DNA of 64,000 bases from Candidatus Saganbacteria bacterium (GTDB lineage Bacteria > Margulisbacteria > WOR-1 > O2-12-FULL-45-9): NCBI GenBank assembly GCA_016932255.1, contig JAFGDE010000015.1:93694-157693 (forward strand), in the 5' to 3' direction. The translations under genes and the position numbers were made by a program. Numbering within the stretch: position 1 is the stretch's first letter; every line of letters starts with the position of its first letter. Positions 41,929 through 50,859 of this stretch are shown piece by piece. The notes under the pieces were generated by a model. It saw only the letters and a list, made by a program, of their open reading frames with translations, did no database searches and was not told the origin of the DNA.

Positions 41929-42672
41929 ATGATCTGGTTATATACAATTATCTCCGTACTGATCGTCAGCTTGATCTCTTTTGTCGGCGTACTTGGCCTG
42001 GCCCTGAGGAAAAACCTTTTACAGAATATTCTCCACCTTCTGGTCAGCCTGTCGGCCGGCGCGCTGATGGGAGGGGTTTTCTTCCACCTTATCCCGGAAG
42101 CTTCGGAGAAAATAGGTTTTAGCGTTAACCTGGCTGTCTATATCCTGAGCGGCATCCTCCTCTTCTTCATGCTGGAAAAACTTATCTGCTGGCGCCATTG
42201 CCACATCGTAACGTCGGAGGAACACCCCCATCCGTTCGCTTTCATGAACCTGATCGGTGACGCGCTGCATAACTTTATCGATGGTATGATCATTGCCGGC
42301 ACTTATCTGGTAAGTATCCCGCTGGGTATTTCGACCACTCTGGCGGTCATTTTCCATGAGATCCCGCAGGAGATCGGCGACTTCGGCGTGCTCGTTCACG
42401 GCGGTTTCGGCCGGCTCAAGGCCCTGATGCTTAATTTTGCCTCAGCCCTGACCGCTGTACTGGGGGCACTGGTCATCCTGGCCCTGAATATTGAAGTAGA
42501 AACGATCGGTCAAGTCCTTGTCCCGCTGACCGCCGGCGGCTTTCTCTACATAGCCACTTCAGACCTTATTCCTGAACTGCGCAAAGATATCAAGCCTTTG
42601 AACTCCCTGCTCCAGCTGATCTTCATCATTATCGGCCTGGGGATCATGTATCTGCTAACCTTGCGCGGCTGA
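41929..42672 (+). CDS. ZIP-family metal transporter
   Basis: 247 aa with about eight membrane helices. Metal-site helices are diagnostic: HNFIDGMIIAG in TM4 and HEIPQEIGDF in TM5, with a His-containing loop (HCHIVTSEEHPHP) between TM3 and TM4. ZIP proteins import zinc, iron or manganese; the metal here is not determined. It precedes the Pho cluster but has its own promoter. Confidence 0.92.
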   Translation: MIWLYTIISVLIVSLISFVGVLGLALRKNLLQNILHLLVSLSAGALMGGVFFHLIPEASEKIGFSVNLAVYILSGILLFFMLEKLICWRHCHIVTSEEHPHPFAFMNLIGDALHNFIDGMIIAGTYLVSIPLGISTTLAVIFHEIPQEIGDFGVLVHGGFGRLKALMLNFASALTAVLGALVILALNIEVETIGQVLVPLTAGGFLYIATSDLIPELRKDIKPLNSLLQLIFIIIGLGIMYLLTLRG

Positions 42673-42676
42673 GTAA

Positions 42677-42732
42677 TTGTTACGTTTTTGTTACAAATAT
42701 TTCGCTGATTTGTCATAATTCAGTGTTATAAT
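42677..42732 (+). promoter_or_regulatory. PHO-box-like operator and promoter of phoB
   Basis: TTGTTAC at 42677 and 42688 are separated by four bases, and TTGTCAT at 42710 falls on the same 11-base period. The last repeat ends 10 bases before an extended -10 TGtTATAAT (box 42727-42732). This is the classic PhoB box spacing of 7 + 4 bases. The ATG is 11 bases beyond the -10. Confidence 0.75.
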
Positions 42733-42743
42733 TTCTCCTGTAA

Positions 42744-43430
42744 ATGGACAGCATATTAATAATAGAGGACGAAAAGGACATTGTTGAGGCCATAGAATAC
42801 AACCTCAAAAAGGCCGGCTTTAAGGTCTATAAGGCTTATGACGGCAAGACAGGCCTCAAACAAGCCAAAGAGCGCTCCCCCAGCCTGGTTCTGCTTGATC
42901 TGATGCTGCCGGGCATGGACGGCCTGGACGTGTGCAAGAACCTGAAAAAGAGCGAGACCACAGCCGGGACTCCCGTCGTCATGCTGACCGCCAAGAGCAG
43001 TGAAGTCGACAAAGTCCTGGGCCTGGAGATCGGCGCCGACGATTACATCACCAAACCTTTCAGCATGAGAGAACTGCTTGCCAGGATCAAAGCGATACTC
43101 AAGCGCTATGGCTGGCGGGAAAAGGACCTGCCTCAAGCAGTGATCAAGTTCCCTGAACTCGAGATCGACATAGACAGACATGAGGTCAAGGCTTCCGGCA
43201 AGCTGGTGGAGCTGACGGCCAAGGAATTTGCCCTGCTGCGCTATCTGGCCGAGAACAAAGGCAAGGCGATCTCTAGAGAGCGCCTGCTGGACACGGTCTG
43301 GGGCATTGAGGTCGCGATCGAAACAAGGACCGTTGACGTGCACATCAAACGCCTGCGCGAAAAGATCGGCAAGAAAGCCAGCAAATATATACAGACCCTG
43401 CGCGGGGTCGGTTATAAGTTCAAGGAATAA
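42744..43430 (+). CDS. phoB: phosphate regulon response regulator PhoB
   Basis: 228 aa OmpR-family regulator. Receiver domain with phospho-acceptor D52 (LVLLDLMLPGMDG), acidic pair in IIEDEKD and switch residues T and K (MLTAK, YITKPFS). The winged-helix DNA-binding domain ends VDVHIKRLREKIGKK...IQTLRGVGYKF. Stop and phoR start overlap as TAATG. Context with phoR, a porin and Na/Pi cotransporters, and PHO-box repeats in front of three of these units, supports the Pho assignment. Confidence 0.9.
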   Translation: MDSILIIEDEKDIVEAIEYNLKKAGFKVYKAYDGKTGLKQAKERSPSLVLLDLMLPGMDGLDVCKNLKKSETTAGTPVVMLTAKSSEVDKVLGLEIGADDYITKPFSMRELLARIKAILKRYGWREKDLPQAVIKFPELEIDIDRHEVKASGKLVELTAKEFALLRYLAENKGKAISRERLLDTVWGIEVAIETRTVDVHIKRLREKIGKKASKYIQTLRGVGYKFKE

Positions 43431-45217
43431 TGTTCAAGAACATTCAAAGCGCGCTGGTCGCTTCATTCTTCGGCCTGGTCTTCATAACACTAGTGGTCTT
43501 TGCCCTGATCGCCACGCCAAGCATCCGCTCTACAACGGTCCACTACATCAGCGAAGAGATCGCCAAAGAACTTGCTCTCTCCCAGGCCGATTTCGTTCAG
43601 CTGCTCGAAACAGGGGCATCATCAAGGCAGTTGCGGGCGTTGACCGAACATGTAGCCCAATTGGCCCAATGCCGGGTCACGCTGATCTCAGATAACGGTC
43701 GGGTCCTGGCCGATTCCGCGACCACGCCCAATGAACTGCAAAAGCTTGAGAATCACGGTCAAAGGCCGGAGATCGTAATGTCCCGCACAGAACGTTTCGG
43801 CTTGGCCCTGCGCAAAAGCGAGACCCTGGACCAGAACCTGATCTACGTTGCCAAATCCATCAGATCGCGCGCCGGGCAGCCTCTGGGCTATCTCCGGTTC
43901 GCCGTCCCCTCCACCCACGCTGTTGACCTGGTCATCAAGATACACAAAGCCATGGCCATCGCGCTTGCCTTCGCACTGTTGACCGCGATCTGCCTCAGCA
44001 TTATCTTCGCCCGGGCATATTCGGTACCGATAGCCAGGCTGGCCAACATTTCACACAGAATCGCCATGGGCGATTTCTCCCAGCGGATCAAGGACCGCTC
44101 AAGATTTGAGATCGGCCAGTTAGAGGCGGCAGTAGACACAATGAGCCAGCGACTGGCCGAGACTTTTGAAAAACTGACCCTGGAACGAGGGCAGATGTCC
44201 GCGATCCTTTCAGGCATGGCTGAAGGCGTCCTGGCGGTCGACCAGGACGGACGGCTTATCCTGATCAATCCGGTCGTTGAAGATATCTTCGGCATCGTGG
44301 AGCCGGAAGCGATCGGTAAAACGGCCCAGAGCGCCTTGCACAACGCGGCGATCGCCAGTCTCGTCCAGCAAGCACTTAGCTTTCTGCGAACAGTCAAAAA
44401 AGAACTGCAGTTGAGCCGACACAACGCGGAGGAGACATTCCTGGCCCAGGCCAGCCCGATCCGCAATGACCAGGGAAAACTGCTCGGCTCTGTCTGTGTT
44501 CTTTATAACATAAGTGAATTGCGTCGTCTCGAGAAGCACCGATCCGAATTTGTGGCTAATGTTTCACACGAATTAAAAACTCCGCTGACGGCCATAAGGA
44601 ATTATGTTGAAACTCTGGCCGGCGGAGCGGTCAACGAAAAAGAGCTCGCCCGGGATTTCCTGAACAAGATCGAAAAACATGCCATTAATCTTTCGCGACT
44701 GATCGATGACATCCTGGAGATCTCCCAGCTCGAGGCTAAAAAGGACCTTGGGCCGTTCATCCGGCTTGATCTAGCCGACATCATCAAGCGCGCTATTGAA
44801 ACCATATCTGAAAAGGCCAAAAAGAAATCGATCGTCATCAGCGTGGAATGCTCGGACGGCGACGCATATGTCCTGGGCATCGAAGAGCACATCTACCGTG
44901 CCGCCCTGAACCTGCTTGATAACGCCGTCAGCTATACCGAATCCGGCGGGCAGATCGAGGTCTTTTGTCTCAGACAGGGCAGCAAGGTGAAGCTGGCGGT
45001 CGCTGACACCGGCATCGGGATCCCGGCCGATGAACAGGAGCGTATTTTTGAGCGTTTCTATCGCGTCGATAAAGCCCGCTCCAGGGAGCTGGGGGGCACC
45101 GGCCTGGGCTTATCGATCGTCAAACATGTCATGAACACCCACAATGGCAGTATCGAGGTAAATAGCGTTATCGGACAAGGCTCCACTTTCACCCTGGTCT
45201 TTCCCTCGGCTGACTGA
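43430..45217 (+). CDS. phoR: phosphate regulon sensor histidine kinase PhoR
   Basis: 595 aa. TM1 about 9-29, a periplasmic region of some 140 residues, TM2 about 172-195, HAMP (196-250), PAS (about 255-360, MAEGVLAVDQDGRLILIN), HisKA with H380 in SHELKTPLTAIRNYVETL, and HATPase motifs (NLLDNAVSY, DTGIGIP, ERFYRVD, GGTGLGLSIV). The architecture is typical of diderm PhoR with an expanded periplasmic sensor. Phosphorylates PhoB when phosphate is scarce. Confidence 0.88.
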   Translation: MFKNIQSALVASFFGLVFITLVVFALIATPSIRSTTVHYISEEIAKELALSQADFVQLLETGASSRQLRALTEHVAQLAQCRVTLISDNGRVLADSATTPNELQKLENHGQRPEIVMSRTERFGLALRKSETLDQNLIYVAKSIRSRAGQPLGYLRFAVPSTHAVDLVIKIHKAMAIALAFALLTAICLSIIFARAYSVPIARLANISHRIAMGDFSQRIKDRSRFEIGQLEAAVDTMSQRLAETFEKLTLERGQMSAILSGMAEGVLAVDQDGRLILINPVVEDIFGIVEPEAIGKTAQSALHNAAIASLVQQALSFLRTVKKELQLSRHNAEETFLAQASPIRNDQGKLLGSVCVLYNISELRRLEKHRSEFVANVSHELKTPLTAIRNYVETLAGGAVNEKELARDFLNKIEKHAINLSRLIDDILEISQLEAKKDLGPFIRLDLADIIKRAIETISEKAKKKSIVISVECSDGDAYVLGIEEHIYRAALNLLDNAVSYTESGGQIEVFCLRQGSKVKLAVADTGIGIPADEQERIFERFYRVDKARSRELGGTGLGLSIVKHVMNTHNGSIEVNSVIGQGSTFTLVFPSAD

Positions 45218-45230
45218 TCTTTCCCCAGTT

Positions 45231-45286
45231 TTTTTACGCCAGCGTTACTTTTGCTTCATCATCCTGTTACTTTTTCATATTATTCT
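45231..45286 (+). promoter_or_regulatory. PHO-box-like operator of the porin gene
   Basis: Seven-base units TTTTTAC (45231), GCGTTAC (45242), GCTTCAT (45253) and CTGTTAC (45264) repeat at exactly 11-base steps. A TATTCT -10 candidate begins 10 bases after the last unit. Two PhoB dimers could bind. Confidence 0.75.
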
Positions 45287-45304
45287 CAAAGCCAGGAGGT
45301 CGCC

Positions 45305-46342
45305 ATGAAAAAATATCTTCTGGCCGCAGCGTTATTGATCGTTATATCATCATCGGGCATTGCCTCTGCAGCGCCGGGGACAAAAACTCCCTTGATCCAG
45401 GGCCGCGCCTATATCTACTGGCAAAACGATCTCTCCGGCAACACAGCGGACCGTTTTGATATCAACCGCCTTTATCTTGATCTTAAGCACGATCTGGACG
45501 CAGATGCTGCCGTGCGAGTCACAACAGATATCGCCAGAGAGACCTATGACCAGGATTCCGGCAGTGCCGCTGACACCAGACTGCACGTTTACCTCAAATA
45601 CGCCTATGTGGAACTGAATGAACTGGATAAGCGCCTGCCATTTATCGGTCTGCGGACAATAAGACTGGGCCAATCAGCCACCCACTGGATAGATTTTATG
45701 CAAAAATACTGGCAGTTCAGGTACGTGGCCAAGACTTTGACCGATGAGAACAGCTTCTTCCACTCTGCTGATATGGGGCTAGTCTTTCTGGGGCGAATCG
45801 ATCTTGATCGTTCGCTGTTTTACGGAGACAATAGCCTTTCTTATCAAGCCACGCTGATGAACGGAGAAGGGTATAAAGAAGGCGAGCTCAACCCAGGGAA
45901 AGATGTCGCCCTGCGCCTGGCTTTCTCATCTCGCAACGAGGCGACCGGGCAACAATTCACCCTGGCTGGCGGGGCCTTGATCGAAGACCTGCGGGCTTTT
46001 GAGTCAGTTGCCCCTGAGCCGGCCACCAAACTTACTGTCATGGCAGCCTATCAACTGCCCCAGCCTGCCCGGCTGCTCCTTTTCATTGAATACGCGAACC
46101 AGCTGTCGAGTCCGGTCGGCGGCACCAGCCTGGGCGGACAGATCGGCCTGGGCCCGCAGCTTAATTTATTTGTCCGGGTCGACCGTTTCCGCCAAGTGAC
46201 GGGCCAACAGGATCTTCAGGTGGTCGGCCTTGAATATCCCTGGGGCAAAGACCTGAAGCTGGCACTTGATTACCAAAGGGAAGTACATGACGGACAAGCC
46301 GCTGCCCAACTCCTTTCTTTGCATGCGCAGGTCAATTGGTGA
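45305..46342 (+). CDS. outer-membrane porin, probably phosphate-related
   Basis: 345 aa from ATG 45305, which has CAGGAGG upstream; the track's TTG start lies inside the operator. Signal peptide ends near ASAAP. The rest is alternating amphipathic strands (RAYIYWQNDLSG, FDINRLYLDLKH, TRLHVYLKYAYVELN) as in porins of the OprO/P or DcaP type, with a final aromatic W. Placed in the Pho cluster after a four-unit PHO-box-like array, so induction on phosphate limitation is likely (inference). Family subtype not certain. Confidence 0.78.
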   Translation: MKKYLLAAALLIVISSSGIASAAPGTKTPLIQGRAYIYWQNDLSGNTADRFDINRLYLDLKHDLDADAAVRVTTDIARETYDQDSGSAADTRLHVYLKYAYVELNELDKRLPFIGLRTIRLGQSATHWIDFMQKYWQFRYVAKTLTDENSFFHSADMGLVFLGRIDLDRSLFYGDNSLSYQATLMNGEGYKEGELNPGKDVALRLAFSSRNEATGQQFTLAGGALIEDLRAFESVAPEPATKLTVMAAYQLPQPARLLLFIEYANQLSSPVGGTSLGGQIGLGPQLNLFVRVDRFRQVTGQQDLQVVGLEYPWGKDLKLALDYQREVHDGQAAAQLLSLHAQVNW

Positions 46343-46346
46343 ATAT

Positions 46347-46391
46347 TAGTAACATAAATGTTACATGGCGGTCATCAGGGCATAATATTTA
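46347..46391 (+). promoter_or_regulatory. PHO-box-like operator of the first Na/Pi cotransporter
   Basis: TAGTAAC (46347), ATGTTAC (46358) and CGGTCAT (46369) are spaced 11 bases. TATTTA at 46386 starts 10 bases after the last unit, the same offset as before phoB and the porin gene; CATAAT at 46381 is another candidate. The first two units also form a GTAAC/GTTAC inverted pair. Confidence 0.6.
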
Positions 46392-46418
46392 AATTATAAG
46401 ATTGTTCTGGAGTTAAAA

Positions 46419-48089
46419 ATGACAAACAACATTATCTTCGGAGTTTTGGGCGGCCTGGGCCTATTCCTCTTCGGCATGAAGAACATGTCTGAAGGCCTGC
46501 AAAAGATAGCCGGCCAGGGCATGCGCAAGATACTGGAACTGCTGACCAAAACGACCATTGCCGGGGTCGCGGTCGGCGCGGCGGTCACCGCTATCATCCA
46601 GAGCAGTTCGGCCACGACCGTGATGCTGATCGGGTTCGTCCAGGCCGGCCTGATGACGCTGAAACAGTCAATTGGCGTTGTTTACGGCGCCAACATCGGC
46701 ACGACCATTACCGCCCAGATCATTGCTTTCAAGATCCATAAATACGCCCTGCCCGCTATCGGTCTGGGCGTTTTCCTTTACTTCTTCTTTCCTAAAAGAA
46801 AGCTTAAGCACTTTGGACAGATCCTGCTTGGTTTTGGCATGCTCTTCTTCGGACTGGCCATTATGTCGGAGGTCTTTATTCCGCTCAAACAAAGCCCCGA
46901 GTTCCGTCAATTGTTCGTTCTGTTCAGCCGCAACCCCCTGTTGGCAGTGCTGACCGGCACAGCCCTGACCATGATCGTACAGAGCAGCTCAGCAACGGTC
47001 GGCATCACCATGGCCCTGGCCGGAGCCGGCCTGCTCGATTTCGTCACGGCCTTTGCTGTTGTTCTGGGCGACAATATCGGCACGACCATCACCGCCCAGC
47101 TGGCCGCGCTCAACGGCAACATCACGGCCAAGCGCACAGCCTGGGCTCACACCCTTTTCAACCTGTTCGGCGCCGGGTACATGCTGCTCCTGCTCAATGT
47201 CCGGATCGACGGGCAGCCGGTCTTCCTGCATTTCATTAACTTGATCACGCCGGGCAATGCTTTTGCTGGAGAGAATATCGAACGGGCCGTGGCCAACAGC
47301 CACTCGCTCTTTAATATCTTCAACTGCATTATCTTTATCCCTCTGGCCGGGGTGATGGCTTTTGCCGTCACAAAACTTGTCCGGGGAGAGGTGGAGGTAA
47401 TCGAGCACGGCACAAAATACCTTGACGACCGCATGCTGGTCACGCCGGAGATCGCTATCGGCCAGGCCAAGAAAGAGATCAGCCGCATGGCCGGATACGC
47501 CAAGGACCAGCTCAACATGTCGATCGAGGCCGTATTCGTCAAAAAACACCGCGAGCGCGAAAGGCTGTTCGAGAAGATCAAGCGGCGGGAGGAAGCGGTC
47601 AACTTGTTGGAGAGAGAGATCTCATCTTTCCTGGTCCGCATCGATCAGGAATCGATCACCGAGCAATTGGCCAAGACCACCGCAGCCTACCTCCACTTGA
47701 TACATGATATCGAACGCATCGGCGATATTTCCGAGAACATCGTTGACCTGGTCGTGCTCAAAGAGGAAGAGAACATCAAGTTCTCGGAAACAGGCAGCGC
47801 CGAGGTCAGGACGCTGAGCCAGCTGGTCGATAAGGCCATGGACAGGTCCTTCCGGGCATTTGATCAATGGAACAAGCAATTAGCCGAAGAGGCGATCGAA
47901 CTTGAAGGCAGGATCGACGCGACGGAACAGCTTTACCGCGACAACCATATATTCCGCTGCGGCCAGGCGACCTGCGACCCAAAAGCCGGGATAGTCTTCC
48001 TCGATATCCTGAGCAATCTGGAGCGAGCCGGCGACCATTTGCACAATATCGCCCAGAAGATCCTGGAATTGAACTCCTTCGACACTTAA
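46419..48089 (+). CDS. Na/Pi cotransporter with PhoU-like tail, paralogue 1
   Basis: 556 aa. N-terminal membrane domain with two repeats of the QSSSA motif (IIQSSSATTVM and IVQSSSATVGI) and paired GxNIGTT segments, the signature of NptA/YjbB-type sodium:phosphate symporters. The C-terminal cytoplasmic half (about 330-556) has helical PhoU-like repeats. CTGGAG precedes the ATG. It is followed by a highly similar full-length copy. Predicted to import phosphate under PhoB control. Confidence 0.92.
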   Translation: MTNNIIFGVLGGLGLFLFGMKNMSEGLQKIAGQGMRKILELLTKTTIAGVAVGAAVTAIIQSSSATTVMLIGFVQAGLMTLKQSIGVVYGANIGTTITAQIIAFKIHKYALPAIGLGVFLYFFFPKRKLKHFGQILLGFGMLFFGLAIMSEVFIPLKQSPEFRQLFVLFSRNPLLAVLTGTALTMIVQSSSATVGITMALAGAGLLDFVTAFAVVLGDNIGTTITAQLAALNGNITAKRTAWAHTLFNLFGAGYMLLLLNVRIDGQPVFLHFINLITPGNAFAGENIERAVANSHSLFNIFNCIIFIPLAGVMAFAVTKLVRGEVEVIEHGTKYLDDRMLVTPEIAIGQAKKEISRMAGYAKDQLNMSIEAVFVKKHRERERLFEKIKRREEAVNLLEREISSFLVRIDQESITEQLAKTTAAYLHLIHDIERIGDISENIVDLVVLKEEENIKFSETGSAEVRTLSQLVDKAMDRSFRAFDQWNKQLAEEAIELEGRIDATEQLYRDNHIFRCGQATCDPKAGIVFLDILSNLERAGDHLHNIAQKILELNSFDT

Positions 48090-48130
48090 GGGGCCGCACA
48101 GCCCTCATTTAAAAACCTTTATGTTTCTGT

Positions 48131-48136
48131 TATAAT
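48131..48136 (+). promoter_or_regulatory. promoter of the second Na/Pi cotransporter
   Basis: TGtTATAAT extended -10 ending 33 bases before the ATG. CTGTTAT overlapping it resembles a single PHO unit, but no 11-base array is present. Confidence 0.5.
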
Positions 48137-48169
48137 GCTGCTGGATCGATTGTCTGGAAAGCATTATCT

Positions 48170-49840
48170 ATGACTGACAACATATTATTCGGCGTGATCG
48201 GCGGCCTCGGCTTATTCCTTTTCGGCATGCACATCATGTCCGAAGGCCTGCAGAAAATAGCCGGCCGCAGCATGCGCAGGATCCTGGAAATGCTGACCAA
48301 GACAACCATCGGCGGCATTGCGGTCGGTGCGGCGGTCACCGCTATCATCCAGAGCAGCTCAGCTCCCACCGTCATGCTGATCGGCTTTGTCCAGGCCGGT
48401 CTAATGACCCTGAGACAATCCATCGGCGTTATTCTCGGCGCCAATATTGGCACGACTATCACCGCGCAGATAATCGCCTTTAAGATCCATCAATATGCCC
48501 TGCCCTGCATCGGCCTGGGAGTGCTGCTGAACTTCTTCATTCCCAGAAAGACCTTCAAGTATTTCGGTCAGTTCTTGCTCGGCTTTGGCATGCTATTTTT
48601 CGGCCTGGCCATTATGACAAGTGTGTTCGAGCCGTTGAAAACCTCGCCTGAATTCCAGCAGCTGTTCGTCACCTTCAGCAAGAACCCCCTGCTGGCCCTG
48701 CTGACCGGCATGGTCCTGACCATGATCATTCAGAGCAGCTCGGCCACTGTCGGCATCACCATGGCCCTAGCCGGCGTCGGTCTGCTTGATTTTGTCACGG
48801 CCTTTGCCGTCATATTGGGTGATAATATCGGCACGACCATCACCGCTCAGCTGGCCGCCCTGAACGCTAATATAACGGCCAAGCGGACTGCCTGGGCCCA
48901 CACGCTCTTTAAGGTTTTTGGCGCTGCTTATATGCTCGCTTTATTGGGCATTCAAATCAACGGAAAACCCGCCTTCCTGTATTTTGTGGACCTGATCACC
49001 CCTGGCAATGTCTGGGCAGGCCAGAATATAGAGCGGCATGTCGCCAACACGCATACAATATTCAACGTGCTCAACTGCCTGATCTTCATGCCGCTGGCCG
49101 GTTTTATGGTTTTCATCGTGACCAAGCTTGTCAGGGGCGAGGTCGAGGTCATTGAGCACGGCACAAAATACCTTGATGAGCGGATGCTGGTCACACCGGA
49201 GATCGCCATCGGCCAGGCAAAAAAGGAGATCAGCCGCATGGCTCATTACGCCAAGGAACAGTTAAGCATGTCGGTTGAATCGATCTTTGCCAAAAATAGT
49301 CGTGAAAGAGAGCAATTATTCGAAAAGATCAAGCGCCGCGAGGAAGCCGTAAATTTACTCGAGCGAGAGATCGCTTCTTTCCTGATCCACATCGACCAAC
49401 AGGCGATCACGGAAGAATTGGCCAGAACAACGGCTGCCTACCTTCACCTGATACATGATATCGAGCGCATCGGCGATATTTCCGAGAATATCGTTGACCT
49501 GGTCAAGCTCAAAGAGGAGGAGAATATCAAGTTCTCTGACACCGGAAGTAAAGAAGTGACGACCTTAAGCAAGCTGGTCGAAAACGCGATTAATAAGACT
49601 ATTCGGGCTTTCGAAGAATGGAATCGACAGCTGGCCGAGGAGGCGATCGAGTTGGAAGGCAAGATCGACGCCACTGAACAGCTTTATCGCGACAATCATA
49701 TTAGCCGCTGCGGCAAAGCCGAATGTGATCCCAAGGCAGGCATAGTCTTCCTGGATATCCTCAGCAATCTGGAGCGCGTCGGCGACCACGCCAATAATAT
49801 CGCGCAAAAGATCCTGGAACTAAATTCCTTCGGTAGTTAA
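48170..49840 (+). CDS. Na/Pi cotransporter with PhoU-like tail, paralogue 2
   Basis: 556 aa, the same length and domain plan as the preceding gene, with long identical stretches at both ends. QSSSAPTVM (first repeat) replaces the QSSSATTVM of paralogue 1. A tandem duplication, now diverged mainly in the membrane loops and the tail. An extended -10 in the 80-base gap may allow independent expression. Second import route or altered affinity is possible; sodium dependence is inferred from the family. Confidence 0.91.
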   Translation: MTDNILFGVIGGLGLFLFGMHIMSEGLQKIAGRSMRRILEMLTKTTIGGIAVGAAVTAIIQSSSAPTVMLIGFVQAGLMTLRQSIGVILGANIGTTITAQIIAFKIHQYALPCIGLGVLLNFFIPRKTFKYFGQFLLGFGMLFFGLAIMTSVFEPLKTSPEFQQLFVTFSKNPLLALLTGMVLTMIIQSSSATVGITMALAGVGLLDFVTAFAVILGDNIGTTITAQLAALNANITAKRTAWAHTLFKVFGAAYMLALLGIQINGKPAFLYFVDLITPGNVWAGQNIERHVANTHTIFNVLNCLIFMPLAGFMVFIVTKLVRGEVEVIEHGTKYLDERMLVTPEIAIGQAKKEISRMAHYAKEQLSMSVESIFAKNSREREQLFEKIKRREEAVNLLEREIASFLIHIDQQAITEELARTTAAYLHLIHDIERIGDISENIVDLVKLKEEENIKFSDTGSKEVTTLSKLVENAINKTIRAFEEWNRQLAEEAIELEGKIDATEQLYRDNHISRCGKAECDPKAGIVFLDILSNLERVGDHANNIAQKILELNSFGS

Positions 49841-49843
49841 GCC

Positions 49844-50473
49844 TTACTTACTGGCGATCCTAAGACTGAGGTCGTTCTTGGTGCGGGCGCCATATTGATG
49901 AAAAGGCACTGAGGTCCAGGTAAAAATGCTTTTTTGCCAGCTCTGTTTGTTAAGTTTGCCGCCAGGGCTTTTTGTGGCCAGCACTGCCCTCTGTTCAGCC
50001 AGCTCTTTTTCGATCGAGACCGCGGTGATCTGGTCCAGGGCATAACGCATGTTCTCATAATAATGCTGATAGGGTGGCACGCCCTTATACACATAGATCA
50101 GGTCCTTGATATCACCTGTCTTGCGGAACTTTTTGTAATAAGAGGTTGTGCCGATCAGCTTGGAGGTCTCATAGATGTTCTCCCAGATCGAGGTAAAGCC
50201 GGTCTTACAGCTATTATATCCGGTCAGGTTCTTGGTCCCCAGGGGATAGCGTTTGCCATAGGAACTTTCTGCTCCGGCAATGGCCACATAAAGGCGGTAA
50301 TCCAGGCCGAATTTATCAGCACAATAAAGTATCTCTTGCTCATGGCCGCGCAGCGGGCTCCAGGGATAACGGTCAAGGAATTTCTTCAGCTTGACCGCGC
50401 GCAGATCTTTAGCCACAACCATTGTAGTGGCCAAAAGAAACGCGCACGCCACTAATAGCGTCTTTTTAAACAT
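49844..50473 (-). CDS. secreted lysozyme-fold (glucosaminidase/transglycosylase-like) protein
   Basis: 209 aa with a signal peptide to about VVAKD. The segment LYVAIAGAESSYGKRYPLGTKNL resembles the catalytic helix of lysozyme-superfamily muramidases and glucosaminidases, with Glu as the likely acid, followed by Y...SIWENIYETSKLIG. Probably acts on peptidoglycan. GGAG before the ATG; a TATAAT lies about 39 bases upstream inside the neighbouring small gene. Converges on the second Na/Pi gene. Confidence 0.6.
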   Translation of the reverse strand: MFKKTLLVACAFLLATTMVVAKDLRAVKLKKFLDRYPWSPLRGHEQEILYCADKFGLDYRLYVAIAGAESSYGKRYPLGTKNLTGYNSCKTGFTSIWENIYETSKLIGTTSYYKKFRKTGDIKDLIYVYKGVPPYQHYYENMRYALDQITAVSIEKELAEQRAVLATKSPGGKLNKQSWQKSIFTWTSVPFHQYGARTKNDLSLRIASK

Positions 50474-50513
50474 AATTATCTGTTCTCCAGCAAGAAGGCA
50501 TTACGAGGTCGCA

Positions 50514-50759
50514 TTATAGACTGATGTATTCCCACTCTTCGTTGATATTATTATAACATAAACTGCCACAATAATTATCGTCAAGGTCAAAAAAATCATA
50601 TCTGGACAAGGTTGAGTTGTAGGTCGGGTATCCTTTGATCTTATAGGTAATATAAAAGGCATCCCACTCCGTCGGGGAATCAACATAATCGCATTGCGCT
50701 AGCACCGGAACCGTCAGCCAGCTAAATAACAGACCTAGCAATAAGAATTTTCTGATCAT
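50514..50759 (-). CDS. small secreted protein, 81 aa
   Basis: Signal peptide (LLGLLFSWLTVPVLAQ) followed by a 60-residue mature part rich in Tyr, Asp and Asn with three Cys residues (QCDY, YCGSLCYN). No family recognised. Lies 40 bases upstream of the lysozyme-like gene on the same strand, and its 3' end holds that gene's -10. Confidence 0.55.
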   Translation of the reverse strand: MIRKFLLLGLLFSWLTVPVLAQCDYVDSPTEWDAFYITYKIKGYPTYNSTLSRYDFFDLDDNYCGSLCYNNINEEWEYISL

Positions 50760-50820
50760 TGATCCACCCGGGTATTCTTCCTGATTTAGAGGGCCGGATT
50801 TCAGCCAATGGCAATATTAC

Positions 50821-50850
50821 TTGATTAGGCCTTTAACCAGCTTGTATAAT
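50821..50850 (+). promoter_or_regulatory. maf promoter
   Basis: TTGATT (50821-50826), 18 bases, TATAAT (50845-50850), ending 9 bases before the ATG at 50860. Confidence 0.65.
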
Positions 50851-50859
50851 CAAAAGACC

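Noticed and set aside
48105-48133. PHO box before the second Na/Pi cotransporter
   Set aside because: Only one unit (CTGTTAT) resembles the motif; the 11-base neighbours do not match.
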